NCBI GenBank assembly: GCA_017518025.1
Contig: JAFWWR010000244.1
Location: forward strand, 1 to 5,230
DNA: 5,230 nucleotides
Reading direction: 5' to 3'
DNA from: Clostridia bacterium
Lineage (GTDB): Bacteria > Bacillota > Clostridia > Oscillospirales > CAG-272
The position numbers and the translations under genes were made by a program. Below, piece after piece: positions 1 to 5,230 of this stretch. The notes under the pieces were generated by a model. It was not told where the DNA came from, did no database searches, and saw nothing but the letters and a program-made list of their open reading frames with translations. Position 1 is the first letter of the stretch, and each line of letters opens with the position of its first letter.

Positions 1-1
1 A

Positions 2-478
2 GTGCCGGCGCGAGCCGCCGTGGCGGGCGTTTCCGGAGCCGGGAAATCCACTCTTCTGAAGCGTCTTTTCCCGGAGCTGGACCTGAGAGCCGGAGCGGTC
101 AGCCGCAAGACCGAGCGGGGCCGCCACACCACCAGGACCACGGAACTGTACCCCCTCTCCGCAGGGGGCGCGCCGTTCCTGTTCGCGGACACGCCGGGTT
201 TTTCCATGCTTGACTTCACCCGGTTCACGTTCTTCATGCCCGAGGATCTGCCTCTCTATTTCAGGGAATTCGCGGACTGCCTCGGAAAGTGCAGATACAC
301 GAAATGCACCCACCTGAGAGAAGAGGGGTGCGCGGTGCTCGAAAAGATGGAGGCGGGCGGCGTTCCCGTGTCCCGTCACGACGGATACGTCCGCATTTTC
401 GAGGAACTGAAGCAGAAGCCCCTCTGGAAAAGGGAAAAAGAAAAAACGGGCGGCGACGGGAGAACGGGCAGAAAATGA
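2..478 (+). CDS. rsgA: Ribosome small subunit-dependent GTPase A (RsgA), C-terminal part, 5' partial
   Basis: RsgA is a circularly permuted GTPase that binds the 30S ribosomal subunit late in assembly, checks the decoding centre and hydrolyses GTP. Visible residues, counted from the first codon in the window: the P-loop GVSGAGKST (9-17), the switch region with RGRHTT (39-44), the G3 motif DTPGF (63-67), and the family's C-terminal zinc site C97-x4-C102-x-H104-x5-C110, whose spacing is that of RsgA. A helical tail follows, ending in a very basic Lys/Arg stretch. Because of the permutation, the N-terminal OB-fold and the NKxD guanine-specificity motif should precede the P-loop; they lie off the left edge, so the GTG at position 2 is not the real start. 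The stop codon overlaps the ATG of the next gene (ATGA), which suggests translational coupling. Identity is firm; the complete length cannot be seen. Confidence 0.96.
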   Translation: MPARAAVAGVSGAGKSTLLKRLFPELDLRAGAVSRKTERGRHTTRTTELYPLSAGGAPFLFADTPGFSMLDFTRFTFFMPEDLPLYFREFADCLGKCRYTKCTHLREEGCAVLEKMEAGGVPVSRHDGYVRIFEELKQKPLWKREKEKTGGDGRTGRK

Positions 479-1287
479 TACGTGAATTCAGGATCCCCGT
501 TCCGGGGATGAAAAGGATAACGGTCTGCCACGCGGGCGACTTTCACCTGAACTGCGCCGACGAGGTGTCCTCCGACGACGAGAAAAAGCGCGCGGAGGAG
601 GCCGCAGCGGAATGGGAAATGATAAGACGGGACTTCGCCGTCTCCGCCGGAGAGCCCTTCGGGGAGGAGCAGGAGCTCCCGCCTGAGGAGCACTTTCTCC
701 GCGCTCTCGCCGCCGCACGGGAATGCGGAGACGCGCTGATCCTCACCGGCGACGTGTTCGACTCCGTCACCCCCGCAAACCTCAGATTCTTCGACCGCGC
801 CGCGGAGGGCGCCGGGGTCCCCGTTCTGACCGTCTGCGGCAATCACGAGGACCGGGACTCGATTCCCCCGGGCCGCTCATTCTCCCCCGCCCGCGAGCCC
901 GTGCAGGTCCTGCGCCTCGGCGGCCTCACCGTCGCGGGGATCGACGATTCACGCCGCGAGATCACAAGGGAACAGCTCGCCGCGTTGAAAAAGCTCCTCG
1001 CCGGGGAGGACAGGATCATTCTCGCCATGCACGTGCCCGTGCTCACCGACGGGGCGCGTGAGTCGGGCAAGATCCCCGACGAATACTTTTTCCTCAACTA
1101 CGGCGGATGTCCCGCCGAAAACCTTGAACTGATCCGTCTTATCCGGGACAACGCGCCGAAGTTCGCCGCGGTGCTCACCGGCCACACTCATACGGCGATG
1201 GAGAGCGAGATCGCCCCGGGAGTCACCCAGTACACGGTGTCCCAGGGGATCGCCGGCAACGTGAACAGATACGTTATAGGAGAATAA
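475..1287 (+). CDS. Calcineurin-like metallophosphoesterase
   Basis: A 270-residue predicted cytoplasmic phosphoesterase with the full di-metal signature in order: D22-x-H24, G92-D-x-x-D96, G122-N-H-E125, H186 in AMHVPV, and G236-H-T-H239. These residues normally bind two metal ions (often Mn or Fe) and hydrolyse phosphomono- or diesters; the substrate cannot be told from sequence. Residues about 28-75, between the first and second motifs, form a long, highly charged Glu/Lys/Arg-rich stretch, longer than usual there. The ATG at 475 was chosen because it overlaps the rsgA stop and is preceded by GGGAGAA (458-464) at 10 bases; a longer frame running upstream to 289 only shadows rsgA. An internal ATG at 508 would still keep the first motif. 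There is no signal peptide or membrane segment. Co-transcription with rsgA is likely. It could be a nucleotide or nucleic-acid phosphodiesterase; a specific name would be a guess. Confidence 0.88.
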   Translation: MIREFRIPVPGMKRITVCHAGDFHLNCADEVSSDDEKKRAEEAAAEWEMIRRDFAVSAGEPFGEEQELPPEEHFLRALAAARECGDALILTGDVFDSVTPANLRFFDRAAEGAGVPVLTVCGNHEDRDSIPPGRSFSPAREPVQVLRLGGLTVAGIDDSRREITREQLAALKKLLAGEDRIILAMHVPVLTDGARESGKIPDEYFFLNYGGCPAENLELIRLIRDNAPKFAAVLTGHTHTAMESEIAPGVTQYTVSQGIAGNVNRYVIGE

Positions 1288-1291
1288 GATA

Positions 1292-1343
1292 CGCCCCCGC
1301 GACTTTCTTACACAAAGCAAGGCGCGGGGGCGCGTTGATTTTT
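1292..1343 (+). terminator. Rho-independent terminator after the phosphoesterase gene
   Basis: Perfect 10-bp GC stem: CGCCCCCGCG at 1292-1301 pairs with CGCGGGGGCG at 1323-1332. The 21-base loop can form a small inner helix (CTTT 1303-1306 with AAAG 1314-1317). A short T-rich tail ends in five Ts at 1339-1343. It begins 4 bases after the stop codon and would end the rsgA-phosphoesterase transcript. Confidence 0.8.
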
Positions 1344-1357
1344 GGACAGTTCGTCTC

Positions 1358-1386
1358 TTTACCGCAGGGCGCCGTTGTGATAAAAT
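1358..1386 (+). promoter_or_regulatory. Sigma-A-type promoter of the aldolase gene
   Basis: The -35 candidate TTTACC (1358-1363, 4 of 6 consensus bases) and the -10 TAAAAT (1381-1386, 5 of 6) are separated by 17 bases. A TG one base upstream of the -10 (1378-1379) makes it an extended -10. It sits just past the preceding terminator. Transcription would start near 1393, giving a leader of about 85 bases. Confidence 0.6.
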
Positions 1387-1413
1387 AGTGGGCGACAAAA
1401 AGATAAAGAGAGA

Positions 1414-1452
1414 GCGGGCAGTCCCGCCCTGCCGCCGCGCCGGGGAGCGCGG
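1414..1452 (+). promoter_or_regulatory. GC-rich hairpin leader upstream of the aldolase gene
   Basis: Two tandem stem-loops lie in the predicted 5' untranslated region: GCGGG (1414-1418) with CCCGC (1423-1427) around a 4-base loop, and CCGCGC (1435-1440) with GCGCGG (1447-1452) around a 6-base loop. The second ends 10 bases before the Shine-Dalgarno sequence. I recognise no riboswitch class; the structures may simply affect mRNA stability or translation. Confidence 0.35.
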
Positions 1453-1462
1453 GGCGATTTGA

Positions 1463-1469
1463 AAGGAAG
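1463..1469 (+). promoter_or_regulatory. Ribosome binding site deciding the aldolase start
   Basis: AAGGAAG at 1463-1469 lies 8 bases before the ATG at 1478. The alternative in-frame GTG at 1469 overlaps the Shine-Dalgarno sequence itself and so cannot be served by it. The homologous family also begins at the residue pattern (N/E)L-x-LDT immediately after this ATG. Confidence 0.75.
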
Positions 1470-1477
1470 TGTTCATA

Positions 1478-2176
1478 ATGAACGAACTCATGCTTGACAC
1501 GGCGAATCTCGACGAACTCCGATACGGCCTCAGCAACTGGCCCATCAGCGGCGTCACGTCAAACCCCAGTATCCTGAAAAAAGAGGGAGAGATCGACGTC
1601 TACGACCGCCTTCTTGAGATCAGACGGCTCTGCACCAACGGCAGATCCCTCCACGTCCAGGTCGTGTCCTCCACCATGGAAGGCATCATAAAGGAAGCCA
1701 AGACCATCATCAGCGTCATCGGTCACGACACGTACATCAAGATCCCCGTCAGCCGCGAGGGACTTCCCGCCATCAAAGCGCTGGCGAAAGAGGGAGTCAA
1801 CGTGACCGCCACGGGCATATATACCTCGATGCAGGGCATTCTGGCGGTGCTCGCCGGCGCGAAATACGTCGCCGTGTACTACAACCGTATGGAGGACAAC
1901 TGCACCGACGCGGACTCCGTCATAACCCAGCTCCGCGGCTTCATCAACGAGTCGGAAAGCGACGCCAAGATCCTGGCGGCGAGCTTCAAGAATACCGCGG
2001 AGGTGGTCCACGCCTTCGCCAGCGGCGCCCACAGCGCCACGGTGGGCTACGGCATCATCAAAAACGCGCTGGGTCTCCCCAGCATCGACGCGGCGGTGAA
2101 GAGATTCACCGAGGACTTCGAGGAGCTCCACGGAGAAGGCGCCACCATGGAGACCATACTGAAAGCAGACAAATAA
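1478..2176 (+). CDS. Fructose-6-phosphate aldolase-type protein, transaldolase (TalC/FSA) family
   Basis: A 232-residue class I (Schiff-base) aldolase with a TIM-barrel fold, near the usual length of about 215-220 for the small TalC/FSA proteins. Active-site residues, aligned from memory with E. coli FsaA: D7, T27 and N29 in GVTSNPS, Q61, the Schiff-base lysine K88 in IKIPV, T112, Y134, and S169 in AASFK. FSA enzymes carry Gln and Tyr at the positions of Q61 and Y134, whereas true transaldolases of this family (for example B. subtilis TalC) carry Glu and Phe. The sequence therefore favours fructose-6-phosphate cleavage to, or synthesis from, dihydroxyacetone and glyceraldehyde-3-phosphate, or a related dihydroxyacetone-type aldol reaction. 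The C-terminus (about 195-232) has the family's DAAVKRF-type helix plus a short extra tail. The gene is monocistronic with its own promoter and terminator. Databases will probably label it transaldolase; family identity is firm, substrate is inference. Confidence 0.9.
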   Translation: MNELMLDTANLDELRYGLSNWPISGVTSNPSILKKEGEIDVYDRLLEIRRLCTNGRSLHVQVVSSTMEGIIKEAKTIISVIGHDTYIKIPVSREGLPAIKALAKEGVNVTATGIYTSMQGILAVLAGAKYVAVYYNRMEDNCTDADSVITQLRGFINESESDAKILAASFKNTAEVVHAFASGAHSATVGYGIIKNALGLPSIDAAVKRFTEDFEELHGEGATMETILKADK

Positions 2177-2184
2177 ACGACGGC

Positions 2185-2225
2185 AAAAAACCGGACGGTA
2201 TGCGAGGTGCATCCGTCCGGTTTTT
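2185..2225. terminator. Bidirectional intrinsic terminator between the aldolase gene and spoIIE
   Basis: CCGGACGG (2191-2198) pairs with CCGTCCGG (2213-2220). The stem extends outward through five A-T pairs (2186-2190 with 2221-2225) and inward, past one bulged T, through four more pairs to a 5-base loop. Plus-strand transcripts end in five U; minus-strand transcripts end in six U (complement of 2185-2190). It lies 8 bases after the aldolase stop and about 77 bases beyond the spoIIE stop, so it can close both convergent units. Confidence 0.85.
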
Positions 2226-2302
2226 ACGTTGCCCGTCAGTCGACGACGTACCTCCCCGTCAACACTTTATCCGATGATCGCGGTCCGCCGGTCCGGCGTC
2301 TC

Positions 2303-4828
2303 TCATCCGGCTTTCTCCGGCAGGATCCGCACCACCCCCGCGGTCACGTCGTCCTCCGCGCCGCTGTCCACCGCGGACAGAACGATCTTTTCCGCCATCT
2401 TTTCGGGATCGTCGTCCCACTCGTCGCCGTCGGAAAGGAGCTCGTACAGCCACGTCGCCTCCTCGAAGCTTTTCGCCACGCCGTCGGAGAGCATGATCAC
2501 CGCGTCCCCGGGCTCAAGGGCGAAGGAGAACGATTCGGCGTCAGGCGTGCGGATGATCCCGATGGGAACGGTCCTCGACTGGAGCCGGAAAAGCCGCCCG
2601 TCCCGCACCACAAAGGACGGCGCCGCGCCGCTTTTGACGAATCTCGCCATGCCGGTCACGAGGTCGATCTCCACCAGGTCCACCGTGGCGGAGCACTCCG
2701 TCTTCCGCGCCCGGATCATGGTATTGACCATCTTCAGCGCGGTGTCCACGGCGGCGCCGGAGGTGAGCATCCTCTCGAGGAACATGGCGCAGGCGCCGGA
2801 AGTCACGGCGGCCTCCTTTCCGCTTCCCATGCCGTCGGAGATGAGCATATAGAGCCGCCCGTCCCCGGTCTCAAAGGAAGTGACCGTGTCTCCGCAGGGC
2901 TCGGCGCCCGCTCCGCGGAGAAAATCGCTCATCCCTCCGAATATCTTTGTTTTGTCGCTCTCTCCCCGGGCGATCCTTTTCTTTTTTCTGATCTGCGACA
3001 GGGATACAGACGCGCCGCCCCTCACCGCCGTCAGCATGACGGAGCCGCTCATCTCCATGTTCACCGCGTCGCCGTCGATGCTGAACACCGGAGGGTCGAA
3101 CGGCACCCCGCAGATCTTGCCGAAGAGGCGGCGTATGTCCTCTCCGCCGAGAGACGTCTCGGATATGCGCACTCCGGCGGCCGCCACGCGCTTCAGCCGC
3201 TTCCCGTACACGACGACGCTGTCGGCGGAGAAGCGCGATCCGCGGATGCCGTCCGCCGCCTTCAGGGTGAGTTCCCTGTCCGGCTCGAACTCGCCTCTGT
3301 CGGACTCCGCCGCGTCCCGCAGCACGTCCGACACCGCCTCATAATCGGCGGCGACCACCGCGGTCCTGTCGTAGACCCTCGACTCCGCGGCGCGCATTGC
3401 CCCCGTCTCGTTCACTTCGTCAATTATCCCGGCCATATTGTAGCACCGCCTCGCCAGGGAGGCGGGCACCGCGGCGGCGCTGACGTGGCCGCCGGCGGCA
3501 AGGGAGCGCGCCATCTCCCGCTTTACGCGGCCGGTCTCCTCCGCCTCCCTTTCAAGGCAGGCGTGGCGCATCCCGCAGGAGACGCAGTACTTCATGAACG
3601 CCTTCTCGCAGATGACCCGCGCCTCCTCCTCGGAGGGCGATCCCTCATCAAAGGCGATGCCGTACAGCGCCTTCGACACGGAGGAAAACCCATCCGACAG
3701 GCTGGTGAGCCGTCTGGCGGCGCCGTCCCGTATCATTCTCTCCGTCAGCGCCGCGTCCGGCGTCCCGGCCCGTCTTCGGCGGCTCTTTCCGTCCGCCGCG
3801 CGGCCCGTGAATATCGACGAAAAAGGGGCGAGAGCCGCGGATGCGACGATAAGCGCCGGGACGGTTTCCGCCATGGACTCGAAACCGGCGGAATAAATGC
3901 TCCACGCCACCCCGGCGGCGCAGGACGCCACCGTCACCGCGGCGGGAGACGCCCTTTTCACCGCCCCGCAGACAAGGGCGCATATCGCAAGCAGAGGGAC
4001 CGCCGCGGGAGTCAGAAGGCCGCCGCAGATCACGCCGCAGATCACGCCGCCGATGACCGTTCCGCCGAGAACGGTGACAACGGTCACCACGTACGCCGCC
4101 GTGATTCCCGGGTCGATGACCGGGACCGGAAGGGCGGACACGGAGAGCACCGCCGCCGCCTTCAGCGCGACGCTTCCCGCCTCACGAAGGGCGTCCCCCG
4201 CCTCCCGGGCGTCCGGATTTACGGCGCCGCCGTCGGAAAGTCTTTCCCACTCCGGCGAGACGAAAAAAAGAAATGTGAAAACGGGCGCAGACACGGACGA
4301 CGCCACCGCGGCGATCGCCGCGGGTGTTCCGACGCCGCCGGTCAGGGCGTAAATTGCGCCGCCGGCCAGAGCGGTGACGGAAGACAGCGCCATCCTCACG
4401 TATACCGACTCGTCAAAGGAGACGGCGGCGCGCTCCGCGAGGAAACCGAGCACCCTCGAGGTGACGCCTTCCTCCTCGTCCCTCTTTTCGCGTTTTTCCA
4501 CGCTCCGTGAGAAGGCGCGTCCCATGAAAAACCGTACCGCCCAAAGACAGATCGACGCCACGGCGTACGACGCGCCGCCCCGTGCTCCGATACACCCGAA
4601 CAAGAACCCGCACAGCGCCGCCGCTGAATTGACAAATCCCGACGAGGCCGTCAGCAGCGCCGCGCCGAAGGGCGCGGAGCCGAAAATGAACCTCCCACCG
4701 GCGAAAAGGAACCCCGCCGCAAAAAACGCCGCGGCGCGGATCAACTCACGCCCGTCCTCACTTTTATTTTTTCCGATCACCGCTCCCGCCGGGATAGATC
4801 CGCCGTTTTTCCTTTTCATTTTCCCCAT
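2303..4828 (-). CDS. spoIIE: Stage II sporulation protein E (SpoIIE), membrane PP2C-type serine phosphatase
   Basis: SpoIIE goes to the polar septum, takes part in asymmetric division, and dephosphorylates the anti-anti-sigma factor SpoIIAA to release sigma-F in the forespore. The 841-residue product is close to the 827 of B. subtilis. Residues about 29-340 hold many hydrophobic segments, consistent with the family's roughly ten membrane helices, broken by a charged loop (about 104-125) and a soluble stretch (about 190-218). A basic linker (RRRR near 350-353) leads to the central oligomerisation/FtsZ-interacting region (about 355-600), with a cysteine group C407, C415, C418, C424. The C-terminal PP2C domain (about 600-836) keeps the metal aspartates: D647 in CGD, D665 in ISDGMGSG, D782 in MLSDG, and D826-D827 in AEDDVT. 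ATG 4828 is the longest start; ATG 4819 (838 residues) has the better ribosome binding site. It stands alone between terminators, without the usual tilS/hpt/ftsH neighbours directly downstream. Confidence 0.96.
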   Translation of the reverse strand: MGKMKRKNGGSIPAGAVIGKNKSEDGRELIRAAAFFAAGFLFAGGRFIFGSAPFGAALLTASSGFVNSAAALCGFLFGCIGARGGASYAVASICLWAVRFFMGRAFSRSVEKREKRDEEEGVTSRVLGFLAERAAVSFDESVYVRMALSSVTALAGGAIYALTGGVGTPAAIAAVASSVSAPVFTFLFFVSPEWERLSDGGAVNPDAREAGDALREAGSVALKAAAVLSVSALPVPVIDPGITAAYVVTVVTVLGGTVIGGVICGVICGGLLTPAAVPLLAICALVCGAVKRASPAAVTVASCAAGVAWSIYSAGFESMAETVPALIVASAALAPFSSIFTGRAADGKSRRRRAGTPDAALTERMIRDGAARRLTSLSDGFSSVSKALYGIAFDEGSPSEEEARVICEKAFMKYCVSCGMRHACLEREAEETGRVKREMARSLAAGGHVSAAAVPASLARRCYNMAGIIDEVNETGAMRAAESRVYDRTAVVAADYEAVSDVLRDAAESDRGEFEPDRELTLKAADGIRGSRFSADSVVVYGKRLKRVAAAGVRISETSLGGEDIRRLFGKICGVPFDPPVFSIDGDAVNMEMSGSVMLTAVRGGASVSLSQIRKKKRIARGESDKTKIFGGMSDFLRGAGAEPCGDTVTSFETGDGRLYMLISDGMGSGKEAAVTSGACAMFLERMLTSGAAVDTALKMVNTMIRARKTECSATVDLVEIDLVTGMARFVKSGAAPSFVVRDGRLFRLQSRTVPIGIIRTPDAESFSFALEPGDAVIMLSDGVAKSFEEATWLYELLSDGDEWDDDPEKMAEKIVLSAVDSGAEDDVTAGVVRILPEKAG

Positions 4829-4833
4829 CCTTC
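4828..4833 (-). promoter_or_regulatory. Ribosome binding site bearing on the spoIIE start
   Basis: On the minus strand GAAGGA (4833 down to 4828) runs into the first ATG (4828-4826), so it is too close to serve it, but is 8 bases from the second in-frame ATG (4819-4817). The first ATG could only use GGAAG at 4845-4841, 12 bases away. The spacing favours the fourth codon as the real start, giving 838 residues; the difference is only Met-Gly-Lys. Confidence 0.5.
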
Positions 4834-4850
4834 GCTTTCTCTTCCGTTGT

Positions 4851-4879
4851 GCCCGAAAAGTATATCACCCCTTTCGGGC
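4851..4879 (-). promoter_or_regulatory. Candidate spoIIE promoter (-10) inside a palindrome
   Basis: On the minus strand TATACT (4864 down to 4859) matches a -10 element at 5 of 6 and is preceded by TGA (4867-4865), an extended -10. Transcription would start near 4852, about 24 bases before the start codon. There is no good -35 at 17 bases; a weak GCGACC (4891-4886) lies 21 bases upstream. B. subtilis spoIIE is transcribed from a Spo0A-activated sigma-A promoter with an over-long spacer, so the arrangement is suggestive, but I see no clear Spo0A box (TGNCGAA). The -10 is enclosed by an 8-bp inverted repeat, GCCCGAAA (4851-4858) and TTTCGGGC (4872-4879). Confidence 0.42.
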
Positions 4880-4880
4880 G

Positions 4881-4902
4881 AAAAAGGTCGCATCAGGCGA
4901 CC
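4881..4902 (-). terminator. Minus-strand intrinsic terminator upstream of spoIIE
   Basis: On the minus strand GGTCGC (4902-4897) pairs perfectly with GCGACC (4891-4886) around a 5-base loop and is followed at once by five T (4885-4881). It would stop transcription entering spoIIE from upstream and insulate the spoIIE promoter. The plus strand has no T run after the stem, so it is one-directional. Confidence 0.6.
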
Positions 4903-4966
4903 GGGAAAAAGATTTTTCGCCCGGATCTTTTCCCGGGGGAGCTTTTTGAAAAAAGCTCCCCCGGGA
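4901..4966. repeat. Overlapping long inverted repeats (palindromic element)
   Basis: Two hairpins share bases. The first pairs 4901-4913 with 4925-4936 (12 pairs, one bulged A). The second pairs 4931-4947 with 4950-4966, a perfect 17-base inverted repeat with only two bases between the arms, so a four-base loop is likely. Bases 4931-4936 belong to both, so the two cannot form fully at once. The second stem contains GGGGGAGC and its complement. Such elements resemble dispersed palindromic (REP-like) repeats of GC-rich Clostridia, but copy number cannot be judged from one window. No gene is supported across it. Confidence 0.7.
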
Positions 4967-4988
4967 CCCCCGCAAAAACTTTTATAAA

Positions 4989-5019
4989 AGCCGCGAAATA
5001 CTTCGCGGCTGTGTTTTTT
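4989..5019. terminator. Bidirectional terminator-like hairpin
   Basis: AGCCGCGAA (4989-4997) pairs perfectly with TTCGCGGCT (5002-5010) around the loop ATAC. On the plus strand it is followed by GTG and six T (5014-5019); on the minus strand by TTTTATAAAAGTTTTT (4988-4973). The minus orientation fits better, as the end of a unit entering from the right edge, since no plus-strand gene lies to its left. The nearest minus-strand stop codon before it (TAG at 5023-5021) closes a frame of only 44 codons that I do not recognise. Confidence 0.6.
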
Positions 5020-5230
5020 GCTAAAAGACCCCTCCAAAGTAATACATAAGCGTCGTTTGTACTCCCCCCACAAGGGATCCCGGGACGAGTTTTTGCTTTG
5101 GCGTTTCGTATACTTCCCGCGATGATGGGAGAAACAGAGCAATACAACGCTCGATTTAGTATTCGAGCCGTGCGCGAATACATGTAAGTTGGGTTTCAGG
5201 ACGGCTGACGCGCGAAACCAATGGGGGTGG
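5020..5230. other. Intergenic stretch without a supported gene
   Basis: About 210 bases, visibly less GC-rich than the genes to the left. No open frame on either strand has a plausible start with a ribosome binding site or a product I recognise. A 6-bp inverted repeat, GCTCGA (5149-5154) with TCGAGC (5163-5168), and a weaker one, GGTTTC (5192-5197) with GAAACC (5214-5219), are present. I see no tRNA fold. It may be the tail of a dispersed repeat, an upstream regulatory region or decayed sequence. Confidence 0.5.

Noticed and set aside
289..474. N-terminal extension of the phosphoesterase to an ATG at 289
   Set aside because: The extra 62 residues are rsgA read in another frame, are Arg/Gly-rich, and the family domain starts after the ATG at 475.
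1559..2212. Minus-strand open frame opposite the aldolase gene (217 codons)
   Set aside because: It is a shadow of a well-identified gene, His/Asp/Gly-rich with no domain, and it runs through the terminator.
2207..4510. A 767-codon open frame on the plus strand
   Set aside because: It lies entirely opposite spoIIE. Its product is Arg/His/Gly-rich without any recognisable domain; long antisense open frames are common in GC-rich genes.
4849..5049. Plus-strand frame of 66 codons upstream of spoIIE
   Set aside because: It is the complement of the same palindromic DNA, with no ribosome binding site or known domain.
5021..5155. A 44-codon minus-strand frame ending in TAG just before the bidirectional terminator, possibly a gene end
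   Set aside because: An in-frame TAA at 5158-5156 closes it upstream and it has no proper start, so it could only be a broken remnant; the product is unrecognised.
4816..5183. Two overlapping minus-strand frames of 108 and 96 codons upstream of spoIIE
   Set aside because: Both cross the hairpin stack and terminators; the products are translations of palindromes, and neither has a good start. One also runs into the spoIIE start region.
5020..5230. Possible tRNA or structured RNA at the right edge
   Set aside because: Small inverted repeats exist, but no acceptor stem, anticodon arm and T-loop combination could be assembled on either strand.
1..5230. CRISPR array, toxin-antitoxin pair or defence cassette
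   Set aside because: No regularly spaced repeats and no small paired genes are present; every convincing gene has a housekeeping or sporulation identity.

Overview
The window reads as chromosomal DNA from a GC-rich, endospore-forming Firmicute, most likely a Clostridia-class (gut-type, Oscillospiraceae-like) organism. The decisive marker is a full-length SpoIIE sporulation phosphatase; the taxonomic placement beyond 'spore-forming Firmicute' is inference from composition and gene content.

Layout. (1) Positions 1-1287, plus strand: the 3' part of rsgA (ribosome-assembly GTPase, cut by the window edge) overlaps by 4 bases a complete calcineurin-like metallophosphoesterase gene, and the pair ends at a strong intrinsic terminator. 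(2) Positions 1344-2225, plus strand: a single-gene unit with its own promoter, a GC-hairpin-rich leader, a fructose-6-phosphate aldolase-type transaldolase-family gene and a terminator that can work in both directions. (3) Positions 2303-4828, minus strand: spoIIE, convergent with the aldolase gene and sharing its terminator. (4) Positions 4829-5230: about 400 bases without a convincing gene. It holds a candidate spoIIE promoter set inside a palindrome, then a stack of overlapping hairpins (one a textbook minus-strand terminator, one a 17-bp near-perfect stem), then a bidirectional terminator, then about 210 bases with no recognisable gene.

The genes form three separate transcription units and do not obviously make one pathway: ribosome maturation plus an unassigned phosphoesterase, central sugar metabolism, and sigma-F activation/asymmetric division during sporulation. 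I found no new defence or mobile system. The most interesting parts are the hairpin stack upstream of spoIIE, the isolation of spoIIE from its usual neighbours, the rsgA-phosphoesterase coupling, and active-site residues that mark the transaldolase-family protein as an aldolase.
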